NCBI RefSeq assembly: GCF_000189635.1
Contig: NW_002476370.1
Location: 372,001 to 436,000, forward strand
Origin: Tetrahymena thermophila SB210
Taxonomy: Eukaryota; Ciliophora; Oligohymenophorea; Hymenostomatida; Tetrahymenidae
Direction of reading: 5' to 3'
Length of the DNA: 64,000 nucleotides
Shown: positions 1 to 13,100 of the stretch, one piece after another
Position numbering within the stretch: position 1 is the stretch's first letter
Layout: each line of letters opens with the position of its first letter
Notes under the pieces: generated by a model
The model's input: only the letters and a program-made list of their open reading frames with translations
Databases searched by the model: none
Told to the model about the DNA's origin: nothing
Translations under genes and position numbers: made by a program

Positions 1-228
1 TCTTTGCAAGAGTCAAACAACTCCAACAAGAATGTTTTAAATTTAGCCTTTAGTTCTTAAATAAGCAATTCTAGATTTTAATATTATGCATTTTCATAAT
101 AAAAAATAATGATAGTGTTGTTAATATATATATTTCATATATAAAATTTATACTTTACAATTTAGAGCCAGCTAGTTAGTATATTAGACAAAGCAAATAA
201 GCGATTAAAGATCCTATCAATAAATTGA
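1..228 (+). CDS. Possible 3' end of a gene cut by the window edge
   Basis: Plus frame 1 is open from the first base to a TGA at 226-228. A plausible intron (GTGTTG...TTTAG, 115-165) lies inside it and keeps the frame; its removal leaves about 59 residues, Ser/Asn/Gln-rich and then helical (motif LVSILDKANKRLKIL). No domain is recognised. Another plus frame (2) is also open across 113-556 except for one TGA at 314, so which frame is used is not settled. The base composition here is more gene-like than the flanking intergenic DNA, but the call is weak and rests on openness alone. Confidence 0.3.
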
Positions 229-1478
229 GGCTGATAAAGATTTAAATTAATTAACTCTTATCAAACTCAATACAAGCATGAAAGATAAAATATCACTTAT
301 TCACCTCATTTAATGAGAAGTCAAATTCTTCTTTATATTTTTAAGGATTTTACTCAATCAAAAGTAAATAGTTTTTGAACTACCTCTCATTTATGTAAAG
401 CGCTTAAAAAGATTTTTGTATTTAAGCAAGTATCATTTAAGAAAAAAGATATATTTATCAAAGCGATTGAAATAAAAGCAAAAACACTAAATAAAAGCTA
501 GTAAAAAGAAGAATCTTAATTATTCCCTCTTATATTCTACTTTGTAAGATTAACATTGACTTTGTGAATGAAGTTGAAAAAAATAACTTAACATTTATTT
601 TAATTGATAAAAGCTTATAATTATTATAAAATATATAAGTACTATCACAATTTCGATATTGCGTAATTATTGATAATAGAATAGAAATTAAAAGAAGTTT
701 TATGTTAATTTATATAAGCAATAAAGTTTTAAAATACGATTTGATTGAAAGCTTTTCTATCAATCAAGAAACTTAAATAATATAAAAATAAATAACCAGT
801 AGCATTCTTTTTATAGGATAGGAAAGCAAAAAAAAGACATAATTTGGAAGTACAAGCTGCTTATAATTTGAAATTATACTTTGCATTTGTTAACTAAATA
901 AAATATGGATGGATTCTATCTAATCTAATAATTTAATGCAATATCGCTTTAATCAAATTTTAGATTTTAAATGATATTATTTGATTCAGTAAGAGTGTTT
1001 GTTACTTTGTTATCCTTTATTCTTGAAAATTTATTTAATTTGAAATTAAATCTCGAAATCTATAAGCAAGTGAGTAGCTATTATATGCATTTTATAATTT
1101 ACAGAGTCTAATTAAAAAAATTATCAAAAAAGCGAACTATTTTACGAATATTACAAAGAAAACAATTTTTAAATATAAATAAAATACAAAAATTTAATTT
1201 AATTTACATTTAATTCCATTTTACTTTACATTTTAAATATTTTTATTACATTATTTTTATTTTATAATTACAAAATTGAAAAATTTTTAGAGGTTGTGTG
1301 TGTTTACATATTATTAACAATTGCTGTAACTCTCGATTCAATAATCCTGCTTCTTTACTGGTTTTAGTTTTTTTGTAAGCTAGCATTAAATTAAACTGTA
1401 TTTTTTGAAGCAGTCTATTGGCCATAAAGTTTAAATTTTTATTAGAATTGTGATTTATTGATTGAATTATTTTCTTTT
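229..1478. other. Intergenic, unresolved
   Basis: Bases 230-560 look mildly gene-like on the plus strand (open frames in two phases), but no start, splice sites or domain could be fixed. From 600 to 1478 the DNA is AT-rich. A standard-code minus ORF at 1246-1482 lies in a different frame from the real gene that ends at 1479 and is probably an accident of composition. Confidence 0.5.
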
Positions 1479-4400
1479 TCATTCTTCTTTTTTTTATTTC
1501 TTGTCCTCTTAACTTAGCTTTTTATCTTCCAAGTTAAAGCCTTTTTCATCTTTAGAAAGATTTCTTTCATCTGCATTTGACTTTTTTTCAAGTTTAGGGG
1601 ATAAGCTACTTTCTTATTTAATGGTTTAATTAACTAATTTCTAGGTTTTCTAATCTTAGATTTATTTATTCTTTCTTTAATTCTACTCTTCAAAATGCTG
1701 TTGTATTTTATTAGGATTCAATAAGCGATAATAATCGCTTGGAATGTTATATATGAAATTAAATAAATAATAGTAGATGTTTTCCACTATAGACCTTTTT
1801 GGATACACCTATTTACGAATCTCTTCAAAAAGTTGGTCACTCGCTTAAATCTTATCACCTGCATATAGTGTTAAAAGAGTAGTGCACTTAGATATTTCTT
1901 CACTTAGAGTTATTGGGCAGTCAAAAATTTTCAAAGAACCTTCCCATAAGACAACTTACAAATGCTAATAAAAATCTTCAGTAATTTATTTTTGCAATTT
2001 CTCATTTTTAGTCCACTGTTTAGTAAAATCTACTTAATCCTTACTCAAACCTAAATTTTTTCTTAGACTGTATTCACAAACACTTAGCGAAATTTGTTTG
2101 TTAAAATTTCTCCTTACTTTAAGCGCTTATTTACCATCCTAATAAATAGCTAGAACTAATTTAAAAATAAAATTGTAAATTAATTTTCTTTATCACATAA
2201 AAAAATTAATTTGAAATATTCCCAATTTATGATTTAATAAATTAGATTTTTGTGTATGACTTTATTAAATTTACAAAATAAAAACAGAATAGAGAAATTA
2301 TTCTAAAAGCCCTTAATACATATCAAAATACTTAGTAAAATAAGTGAAGTTATTTAAAATCTAGCTGCAAGAATTTTAATAATCAAACTATAGAGCCAGT
2401 AAATTACTATTAATAAAAATTAATTTGCCCTATTATTTATAACGCCTTTTTAAGTTATGGATTGGGTTTAATGCGTATATAGTCTTTTAAGAAATCATCC
2501 TTTATAACAATGTTTATTTTTTAAAATTTTAAATCTGATTAGTAACAATAAATTATTGAATTTTGAATCAGTAATTAAATTGTAAATCAAAATGAATGCA
2601 GTGTTCTAACAGTAAAAAAATTATCATATTTAATTTTAGCAAATTCTTGATTTGTATAAAAAACCAGAAATTAATACTAGATTTGCAATCCATATCATGA
2701 ATTGAATAAAGATTATAAAAATATTTAATTATAATTTGATGTTTTACCTACAACTATCAGGAAGAGTCTGATTGGAAGAGCATGAATGATAATACAAAGC
2801 AAAAACAAGAAAATAATTAAATATGTTGTCACTACTGGGTCTTTCCAAGTAAATATATTTTTTATTTTCTCGCAGAAGTTGCATATAGTGGTAAGGTACC
2901 TGTGAATTTAAGTGAACTTTTTTTTCAAATTTTAGTATTTTTAGAATATTGAAGTAGACTCATCGTCATTATCTTCAACTACTATCTTTTAAATATTGAT
3001 TTTATCAAAGCTATTTCTCATTTGCTCATACAATTCTTCATCATCTGTGAGAAATGATGGCTCTGCAAAAAACAAATTTTTTTAATCAAGAAGTTAGTCT
3101 TTGAAGAAGACATCCAACTTTTATCTGATGTCCTTTTAAAATGATAAACAAAGTAGAGCAATAAGCATGAATATATGTGTGAAAATTCTACTAGGGTCAC
3201 AGCAAATCACATATAGAAGGATAATAGCAAAAAATAGGTTACTTAATTTAGGGTATTTAAAGTAAAAAAGGTCTTCCATAATTTAAAAGAACTTTGAAAT
3301 ATATCCAATAATTCTCCTAAATCTGTAAAAACTGACAATAAATAAATCTATGCTTGACATTTTTTTTTCTCCCTCTTCATAACCTTGAGGATTCTTAGCG
3401 AAAATGCTAAACCTATTCGTATCATTTCTTACACTTATTTTTAATGGTACTTTCTTCTTTTGGTTGTTCTAATTATCATCCACAAGCTCAATATCTAGAA
3501 TCATTCCCTAATTTATAAATATATAAATATTCACTATTTCTTTTACTAAAGATAAAATATCAATAAGGCCTATAAAAAAATTAAGCTCATATAATTTAAA
3601 ATTAATTTACTGACACGATTAATTAAAGTTACTTTCAAAATTAATTTAAATTGTAACATAAATTGCCAAATACAAGAATACTCAATTATTCATTCAAAAA
3701 TGTTTAAAAAAATGATTGAATATCAAAATTTAATGTTTTAAATTCTGTCTCAATCATAAAAACTTATATTTATTAATATTTTTATTATCCATATTTAAAA
3801 ATTATTAAAAATTTCTTTAAGGACTGAATGATTGATTGATTAATGGATTAATTTTTTTATAATTAATTCGTGTTTGTAATTTTAAAAAATTGTAAGTAAA
3901 AATTTTAGGATAAATAAAAAGTCTTTTTATTTTCTTATGAGTAAGCTAATAAATATATATTTTTTGAAAATATTAAAGCATATTACTTCTATGACATATC
4001 CTGCATTCAAGCTAATCATGTCAATGTAATTAAATTTAGCTCTACCAATCAAATTTTCTTTAAGCTTTTTTCTAAGCCAAGAATCATTTACCAAATGATA
4101 AAATTCTATGTAAATAGTCTCATAAGGATTGCTGATAGGGCTATATTGATAAAAAGTTTGTTAGAATTAAATTTAAGAAATGACATTTAAATAACTTACA
4201 ATGAAAACTCTTATTTTATGAAAATACCATTCTAAGTATGAATATGAATTGAAGACTCAAATGTAAAGTGATGTGTTTTCAATTTAATAAGGACAGGTTC
4301 ACCGTTAGGAATTCCAATATTTAAGCATCTATTTACTAAATTTAAATTAAATTTAAATAAAATTTTTTTATAAATTAAATATTCACCTAGCATCACAACT

Positions 4401-6211
4401 TTTCCAATTGGAGTAAACGAGTTTGATGAATCAAACTTTGTAGATTTACCATATTCTTCTATCTGATTTATCAAATTATTCATTTTTCTCTGACTGGTTG
4501 TTTAGATTTAAATTGGTTTATAATCATGTTGATGATACATTTCTATAAAATTTTCTTCTGTTTCACTCTTCTTTATTATCATTTCATGTATGCAAATTAA
4601 TTTGCTGAAATTGCTGTCCTAAATATTTTCAATAAATGTTTGGATATCAAATAAGCATAATTTATTAATTTATTTATTGAAATTTTAACTTTTTTCAAGA
4701 CAAAATAAAATTTGTTTGAAATTAAAAAATTGTTGCTAAAAAAATTAATAAATAAATAAATAATTAACTTGTAAAAGGTTCATTAATTTTAGTCAAAGAT
4801 TAAAAATATTGATTGACTAAATGAAAGAAAATTTAATGAAATTTAATACATAAATTTTAGAGTAGAGGAGCATATCATGGCCTTTAAATTTGACAAAATA
4901 AGTATCGAATTTATCTTTGTAATAAAATTTAAATTGCATTTTGAAATTGAAATTGGATATTTTTTCTTCTTCAGATTCAACTTCATCTATTTTAGTTATT
5001 TATTCTTATTCTTTTTCTTTACATTTTGAATTGAATAATTTGCTTCCTAAGTCTTCACTATCTAATCTTTTTCTTACTGGAGTTTCAACAATCATATCAT
5101 CATTAGAACAAATAGACATCTTATAGATTGCATCTCTCCTTTGAAATGTGTACTCTGGTTCTACTTAATAATTTTCTTAAGTATTTATATCATTTGGTGT
5201 TAAATTTTAAGTTTCATTCTAAATAGTAGTTTCTTTAGTTGTTCCTAATTCGCCTGTACTGCCAAGTTTAGAAACGATTTCGTTTTAGATTGAATTGTTG
5301 TTGTTTTGTTAAATTGGTGATTGGGTAAAACCTCCACTCATACTTCCTGAAATACCTTTCATATCATTAAATGATGCGCTATCTTCAGAAATAGCCTCTT
5401 CAGTTTAAGAAATTAGAGATGGACTTACTAAGCCTGCTTCTGAATTATCTAGAGTAAAAGACTTTTTAATCCTTCTTTTCTTTCCTTTATTCTTTACTTA
5501 AAAGTTTAATTAAATTTTATAACTTTTGTGAGCACATAAAGAAATATTACTATCCTCAAGAAGAAAAACAAATAATGATTGTATGAAATCTAGTCTCTTT
5601 TCAGGATACATTACTGCATATTTTAAGATTGTGTCAAACACTTCTTAAAAAGATTTTTTTCTTGTTTAACTTTTATTGAAAACTTAAAGTTTAGATGGCA
5701 GCTCAGGAAACTTAAAGTTATGATATTTCATCTCCAACTATAAAAAATAAAATAAAATTCAAATTTATTGCTTATAAAATATTTTAGAAGTGATAATGCT
5801 AATGAATTCTTCATTTTTCGCTAAAATTTAACTATCTGCTGCTTTTTTTGATATTTTAGATCATTCCTAATTTAAAAAAAATAATCAATTACCACTTAAT
5901 ACAGAGCTTCGAATTCACTATATCTTTTATAAACTGTTATTTTTTCTACTTCTCCTAGTTAAATATCTATCGGATAGTAGGTCTAAATTGATTTATGCAA
6001 AAAAATTTGATTAAATTACCATATTAGAATAGTGTTTTGTAAAATTTATTATTGATAAGCATAATATTTATGAAATTAGTTAATTAATTAATTAATTAAT
6101 TACGACAGATGAGAGTATTTTTCTCTCTGGTTCTTAAACAACAATCTGTATACTTGAAGCATCAATACTAAGAGCTTGTTCAATTGTTTCTTAAACTTCG
6201 TCTTGATTCAT
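1479..6211 (-). CDS. PX domain - C2 domain - multi-span membrane protein (MCTP/ferlin-like C-terminus)
   Basis: Likely phosphoinositide- and Ca2+-dependent membrane protein of trafficking or contact sites. Nine exons fit (minus, 5' to 3'): 6211-6104, 5982-5896, 5737-4850, 4735-4387, 4335-4200, 4140-3987, 3507-2748, 2534-2389, 2138-1479; they sum to 1095 codons plus TGA. Residues about 15-130 form a PX domain (KRYSEFEALY, then FKFPELPSK). A Ser/Asn-rich linker follows. A C2-type beta-sandwich lies around 460-590 (motif NPYETIYIEFYHLVNDSWL). Exon 7 carries the features of the phosphoribosyltransferase C-terminal region of MCTPs: RFRRIIGYISKFF, paired hydrophobic spans near 660-700, and TWKDP before a final span near 811-835. 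A charged tail of about 260 residues ends at TGA 1481-1479. The eighth intron (GTTTGA donor) is the least certain. An upstream start at 6528 is possible (see separate entry). Family assignment is inferred from motifs. Confidence 0.75.
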
Positions 6212-6269
6212 GAGAATTTAATTTTTGCTTCTATTCAAAATGAAAAACGAACTTCGCTTAAAGTTTAGC

Positions 6270-6720
6270 TAATTATTATTTTTTGCTTGTTTAATTGTTA
6301 ACCTTCTGCTATTGAGTTTTACAAAAATTTAAAGTTCTATCAAATACTAACACAAATAGCTTTATTAATATTTTTTTTCTGATAAAAAAATTACAAAATT
6401 TTTTGCAAACTATTAGATTAAGAATTAAAAATGCTTACTATTTTAATTACCTTTTAAATACCTTTAACTTTTTATATAATTCCAGTCTTAGTCTCTTTAT
6501 AAACCGGTCTCCATTCTTCTTTTATCATAAGATAATATCCTAATCAGCAAAAAACACACTTATTTAGATAGATTATTAATCACCATTACTTAATCTTAAA
6601 TATTATAGATACCTTCATGTTATAATTTATCAGAATTTCACAATTTACACTTTTTTTAACAAAACTTCTACATTTTCCAAATTTATTGTAAGTTCCTTTC
6701 ATTTCTCTTATTTAAAATTC
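6270..6720 (-). other. Possible upstream exons of the PX-C2 gene
   Basis: Minus-strand exon-like sequence lies upstream of the ATG at 6211. An ATG at 6528-6526 opens a short coding stretch (motif KEEWRPVYKETKTG). It can splice at a GTAATT donor to an AATAATTAG acceptor near 6276 and run in frame into the ATG at 6211, adding about 46 residues. An in-frame TGA lies just upstream of the 6528 ATG. A further open stretch at 6600-6700 could not be joined in phase. Transcript data would decide the true start. Confidence 0.35.
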
Positions 6721-8494
6721 ATTTTAAATCTAAATTTTTTAGAAAATTTGCTAACAAATGAGAAAAATTTTAATTAAATATTAATTCTAATTCAAATCAG
6801 ATATAATTAAATCATTTACTTTTTTTTTCTTCTCTCTTTAATAAAAAAATTAAACGTTAAAAATTAAAATTGTATTAATTAAAATATTTATAAATTCGTT
6901 TACAAATTATATATTTTTATTAAATTATATCATAATAGCTACTTTTAGTTTAGAAGTTATATCGAATTAACATATTTTTACTTATAAAAGATGACTTTTT
7001 TAATTCTTTGAATTAAATTTTTAAAATTGTTAAAATATTCAAAAATTTAATTGATTTTAATAAATTAATAGACAAAGGAAAATGAAAAAGAAAAGAAAAG
7101 TAAAAAATAAAATAATAAGAATCCATTAAATTAAATATCCATTAATTATGATTTTCTATATAAACATTAAATAAATATTGAAAATATTAAAAAAAATACA
7201 TTACTTGTTAAACGTTATGTAAGAATATTCTTAAATGTTATTAATTTATTTTTATTATTCTTTTTTTCAATATTATAAACAAAAATTATAAAATAGAAAA
7301 GCTTTACATGAAAGAAAATAATTAAAGTTGATAGAAATTTCTAAGAATGTAATCTTGCAATATTTAAAATTAAAAGTTAAAAAGGAATTAATTAATTATT
7401 TTAAATAAAGATTTATGTACTAAAAAGCTTAGGCATTGAAAAAAATATAAAATAAGTACACCAATAAGTAGTAATTTACAAATAAATTGAATAACAAAAA
7501 AATTATATTTTATGAAACAAAAGTATTTTAATATAGAGTAAAAAATAAAATCTATATGTTTATTTTAATATAAAAATGGCAATCATAATTATAAAAAATG
7601 ATTGATTAATTAATTTACTTCTGATATTAAAAAGCATTAATTTTTATTTTTTCAAAATATCTTATTATAATAAACAAAGAAAGAAGTATTTTTGATTAGT
7701 TTTAGCTTTATAAATTATCAATGACTTTTGTAGTAGTATTTATATATAGAGTGAATCAAGATAATTTAAGGTATTTTAGTGAAGGTAGCTTGATGGGTTG
7801 TTTGGTTAAATTAGAGGCTAAAGAAAATGAAAGCTGAGGCACATTAAAACAGAATAGAATATTTTTTCTTTGATTTTTTATTATTAAAATTATGGAGGGA
7901 GGAAGATTTGGGATAAATATTGAAACATTGTTTACATTTGTACAATCATTTACATGTTAAGATTAGTGAGATGATAATTATTATTATTATTATTAAAAGA
8001 TTTGTTGGTGGAGTTTTCACTTTGATTCTTTAAAGTATTAAATGAACTGTGTGCTATTATAAACATAGAATTTTAGGTTTTATAAATAAAAGTTTGTGTT
8101 TTTTGATTTAATATTTTCTTTACCAAAAGATCATCATAATATATTTCTATTTAAATCAGCAAGCAGAAGCAAGTCTAATTAAAAACATGATTATCAAATA
8201 TATTAATTTTATGTTTAATCAGATTTATTAAATGCCTAGGTTACACCTTGGAAGCTTTGAAATGATTCTTTTTAAATTTAAATTATTAATTGAAATTAAA
8301 GTTTTTGGATTCGAATTGCTAAGAATCTAATGGAATGAGTAAAAATTTTCTATTCTGATGTTATTTAATTGCAACTAATTTATAATTTTGTTAAGTTTTT
8401 AGCTATCTCTTTTCATACAAGCTCTGATCATTATATATTAATAGTATTACCTCCAATTTTTATTAAGTATTATTTTAAATGTTGTAGAATATTC
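6721..8494. other. Intergenic, AT-rich
   Basis: Bases 6721-7680 are AT-rich with homopolymer runs and no gene-like frame. Bases 7690-8060 are unusually G-rich on the plus strand for this window (purine runs such as GGAGGGAGGAAGATTTGGGA near 7894) and hold an (ATT)n tract at 7976-7994. This part probably belongs to the 3' flank of the following minus-strand gene. No ORF is supported. Confidence 0.5.
7976..7994. repeat. (ATT)n microsatellite
   Basis: About six perfect ATT/TTA units in intergenic DNA. Confidence 0.85.
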
Positions 8495-10195
8495 TCAATA
8501 ATTTTCTACATATTTAGTCAGAGATTGGTATAGCTCAAAGGCAGACTAAGAAGCTGTTTACTCACGGATTGAAACTTTATGTTGATTGATGAGATCTGAT
8601 AGCTTTTTGATAGCTAAATCTAGTTGTTTGTCACTTTCTTCTTCTATAAATTAGAAATCAAAATCGTCATCTATAATGATTTAAGCGGCAGGAGTTTCTT
8701 ACATTGCCTTTGAAGAAATTATCTAATTTACATTATATTTATCATCCATATCACCATATTTTTTATCTTTATGGTTTTTTTCTTTTGATTTAGTCTAAAT
8801 TTGTTATTAATTAGACTATTCCTGCTATTTTTTGGCGCTTGGTTCATCATAGCAAATATTTTAAGCAGAGGTAGGAAATGGTCTGCAGTTGTTAACTTTA
8901 TCTTCTTCAAGAACCATTTCTATTTCAAGTCCACCCAAGTCGTTAGCTTATCCATCACTCATTTTAAGGGCTATCTCTTCAGGAGTGCTTACAATTGTGA
9001 TGTCGTCTTTGCGGGAATATACTGAAACTACAGAGCTTTGTCTTAAATGATGATTAATTATTTTTTTCTCTTCATCAGAAAGGGGTTCGTTGTCACTGAA
9101 TGAGAAACGGAAAGTCATATTATTTTAATTTTAAATAATACCATGCTTGCTTCTAGGTATGTTTTCTTTGTTGAGCTAAGTATTGATTCTAGTACTGGCT
9201 GAAATATTGCAAGTATTTTAATTGCTTTATGGAAGGAGATCTTTTAAATCAAGGTTATCACTTAAAAAGCGCTCACGCTCGTGCTTCTTTTTGAAATTTG
9301 GAACATACTAGTTAGTATTTATATTGTTAATTGTATTGGGACTTGAGTGGGCTGTGCTGACAGAATTCAGATTATTACTAATTCCAGAATTGTTATTGTT
9401 TGTATTGCCGCCACGACAATTTCCAGATATACAATTATTAGAACAGTTATTAGAACATTGTGCATAGCAATTTTATAAATTTTAAGTTCCAGAGTTATTT
9501 ACTGAGCTAAGTAGTATTTTTTCTAAATCTTTAAAGTAGAAGCAGTTGAACATAAGTGAGCCAGAAGTTAATTGCAATTCAGAAAACTAGATCGATGCAG
9601 CATTGCTAAGAGGTTTGTTTTTAGCAAATGAAATCTTGTAATCTAAGATATAGGCGTTCTTAATAGTTCGATTTTCTGATTGAATGTAAAATTACCAAAG
9701 TGGGGTATTTATCAATAGGCTTACAATGCTTCTAGATAAGATTGATAATTTCATATCTGTGCTTTGCTTTTTATTCTTTTTGTTAGCTGCAGATGGAGCT
9801 GAATTGCTTTTACCATTTGTGTTATTGCTATTACTGCTTCCGTTTAGAGCGTTTGAAGGGAGAGCAAATTCTTTTTCGTAGCAAAACTACCATTGTTCAA
9901 TGCAATAATTAGTGCCATCAGATTTTTTTTGTAAGAAAAACTCTACTGTCATTGCAGTGCAAGAGCTATTCCACTTTTCTGTGATGATATTGCACATCTT
10001 ATATTGCTATTTGGGTAAAACAAAACCAAATTTCTGGTTACTACTTCGACCGCCTGGGTTTGAATTGCTATTACTTGCTTGAGAGGATAAAGTAGCTGAT
10101 GCTGATGCGAGAATTTATGGATCATAACGCATTTAGAGTATTAATTCTGCAACCTTCGATAAATATTCTATCATTAAACCTTCTTCTTGGTTCAT
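8495..10195 (-). CDS. Atg13-like HORMA-domain protein (autophagy initiation)
   Basis: Single open frame of 567 codons ending at TGA 8497-8495. The N-terminal 230 residues look like the Atg13 HORMA fold. A helix near the start (EYLSKVAELILQMRY) is followed by a conserved-looking EKWN strand and an acidic/aromatic hairpin. Near residue 155 comes LSRSIVSLLINTPLWQFYI, matching the RS-hhh-hh-h-P-hh-hY pattern of Atg13. Asn/Ser-rich insertions (about 100-140 and 230-290) interrupt the fold, as often in ciliates. The C-terminal half is acidic and disordered, with a DDDFDF motif, as in Atg13 tails that bind the Atg1/ULK1 kinase. In other eukaryotes Atg13 is the regulatory subunit of the Atg1 complex. 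The frame stays open upstream of the chosen ATG (10195), so about 40 more residues or an extra exon are possible. The family call is motif-based. Confidence 0.5.
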
Positions 10196-13100
10196 TGCTG
10201 ACAAATCTGGTCCTTTAAATTGTTTTTATGCTAACTTTCCTTAAAATATTGAGTAACGCTATGTGGAATCGATTGAGCTTATAAGTGGGTATGCAATATT
10301 TTTATAGTTAATAATTAAGTGGTCTGTATGAATGTATGAATGAATGAATATATGCCTTTCTTTTTTAAATTTGCTATAAAAAGAGTTGTAATAATTAATT
10401 AATTAATTAATATTTGTTTGATTATGAATGTTTGTTTATTTATTTATTTGTTTTTGATTTTTTGATTTTGTTTCGCAAATATGATTTATAGAGTCTGATA
10501 GATAGTTCAGTATTTAATTATTTAATTAATTATGATTTTTCTTTTCTTTTTCTTATTTTCAAGTTGAAAATATGAATGGTCTTTTGTTAATCTTTTTTTC
10601 TCTTGATGATTTATTTATTGATTTATTCAATTAAGATAGAAAGAGGTTATAAGATAGGATTTTATCTTATTTAATTTAATTTATTTTTTTAATTAATTTA
10701 TTAATTTATTAGTGTGACTGAATTAGGGATAAACAGACGCGCAAAAGCAGCGATTGTGACTTATTATCAAGAAAAAAGCGTAATGCGATTTTTCTTTCTT
10801 GGCAGGAGTGAGTGAGTGTCTAACTTTCTTTTATTTTTTATTTTCTTTTATTTTTTAGCAACAATAATCATTATAAGCCAATTCCTTAATTAATTCTTTC
10901 ATTTCAAACAAAACATAAGACAACCCCATTAATTACTTGCCTTAAATAAGCCATACAAGCATACATACATATATACATTATAAAGTAAATGCTAAAAATA
11001 ATCATTAAATACAAATAGATTTCATTGCAAGTATATACATGCTCATAACTTTACAGACTTTTGGTAAGTGAGACCAAAAAGTGCGATTTATATAAAATAA
11101 CAAAGACTTTATCATCAAATTAGTATTTCATTAAACAAAAAGAGCTAGTTTGAGGTGAAACTTCTTTTATTTAAAAAATATACTTGTACTTAATCACCCA
11201 CTCGCTCATTCGCTCCCCACTACAAAGCACAAAGGTTTCTAGATTTTTGATAAAAATAGTAATAAATAAAAGAATTCAGCTAACAACCTTGTTAAAATTA
11301 TGATCGCTAACAAGCATATAACATAAAAGTATATATCGTAATTTATAAATATATACATGATGCACTCATATATTTGAATTAAAAAGGCATTTTCTACTAG
11401 TCAATTATTGTAAAAACATGCTATCATCTATTTTAATTGTAAAATTAGTAATAGTAATTGATATTATCAATGAATTTCTTATTCCTGCTTTTCTCCTTCT
11501 CTACCGTTCAAATATTTATGACTGTCTATTATACTGGCTTTATTAAGATCGTTTTTTACATTTTTATTTTGTCTTAATTGATAAAGATTAAAGACTGATA
11601 AATTTTTAATAAAGATCTCATCCTGCATATAGTTAAAAAAAACATCAAACACTATAAAAATCATTGGATGATATTTGAAATTTAATTTACTTAAATGTTT
11701 TTATGAAAATATTTGATTGTTAAATATAAGATTAATAACATTTAGTTGATTAGACTTTAATAATAAAGCACAACTTTAACTTATTTTATCTGACATTTTT
11801 AAGAGGATTTTAGTAGAAATGCCATTCATTTATTTTCACAAATTTATTACAGATGTTCAATATTTTAAAGACTAAAATACTAAAAGAATAGAGAAAATTA
11901 GTAACATTTTTGTGATAATACAAGTATTTGTTTACGACTAAAGTAGATTGATTTTGGTAAAAGTGATCCTCTATCAATCTTCTGGAAAAAATTTTAGATT
12001 ATTTAAAGGAATCTACAAATAATTATTCAACAAATTTATCAAAAATAATTAGGCTTATATATTTTTGCATGCAATGAACAAATGTTAAGGAATACAAAAG
12101 CTCTCCAACTCATTTGACTCATTTTTATCAAAAATTAAAAAATTTTAACTAGAGAAATAAATTATCTTTAGTCAATCACAAAAAACTTAATTATCAGACA
12201 GTTTGACGTAAATTTTGTCCATAAACACCTATCTTAATGATCAATAATAACTAAAACCTAAATTTTTGATTGAGCTTAACAAGGTTAAGTAAATTATATA
12301 ATAATCAATTTTTTTCTCATATTTTGTCTATTATATTATATATTTTTGAAAACACTAACTATACTTTAGAAATCTGATTATATTATGTGATAAAGAATTT
12401 ATAATCAAATAAAAACCCTTCTAAATTTATTCGTTCATTCTGCCATATAACTACTTCGTGCTTTTACCTTATTTTGAATAAATGTTTGTAACAGATTAGA
12501 TTTACTAAGCTGGTTAAATACACCATTATTAGTATTTCTTAAAGAAAGAAATGCAATTTACTAGACAAGAAAACGTCTGAAGAGTTTCGCAAGAGTAATT
12601 TCTATCAGAATATAAATCAATCACTTTTTTAAGTATTATAATCATCTTAAAAACTAATAAGCTTGCTATATATTCTAATAATTTGAATATAAAATTCCCT
12701 AATATTAATAAATAATAGAATCACTATAATCAAATAATTTAAGTCCAGTTGTCAATAAATCATTGAAGATAATCCATTACTATTTTTATTGTTTAATACC
12801 ATAGAATATAATATTTAAAATTTAAGTTCTTACATGAAAAAAATTTAATTTTGTTACTTTTTGTTAGAATTAAAATATCTAATAATCATCTATTCATTTA
12901 CGTCATTACATCTGTAAATTGTTTGTTGTTAGATTAAATTTTCTTTTTTTATTAAAAATATATTAAATTCAAAAAATAAATAAAAACAAAAACGTGTTTT
13001 CTGTATAATTTCTTATTATTTTTCTTACATTTAAAAACTATTTTCTATTAATGTAAATCAAATTACGCTTAACATATTTTTTTTCCCTCTTAAAATTTAA

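Noticed and set aside
1246..1482. Standard-code minus ORF of 78 codons
   Set aside because: It lies in a different frame from the PX-C2 gene, which stops at TGA 1481-1479; AT-rich codons and no domain.
7790..7820. GGTTGTTTGGTT-like sequence, considered as a chromosome breakage site
   Set aside because: It does not match the 15-base breakage consensus I know, and no telomeric or rearrangement signal adjoins it.
8305..8330. Sequence like a tRNA T-arm (ATTCGAATCC on the minus strand)
   Set aside because: No acceptor stem, D-arm or anticodon arm at the right spacing.
11470..11664. Minus-strand open stretch of 64 residues
   Set aside because: No acceptor site, partner exon, domain or composition shift supports it as a gene.
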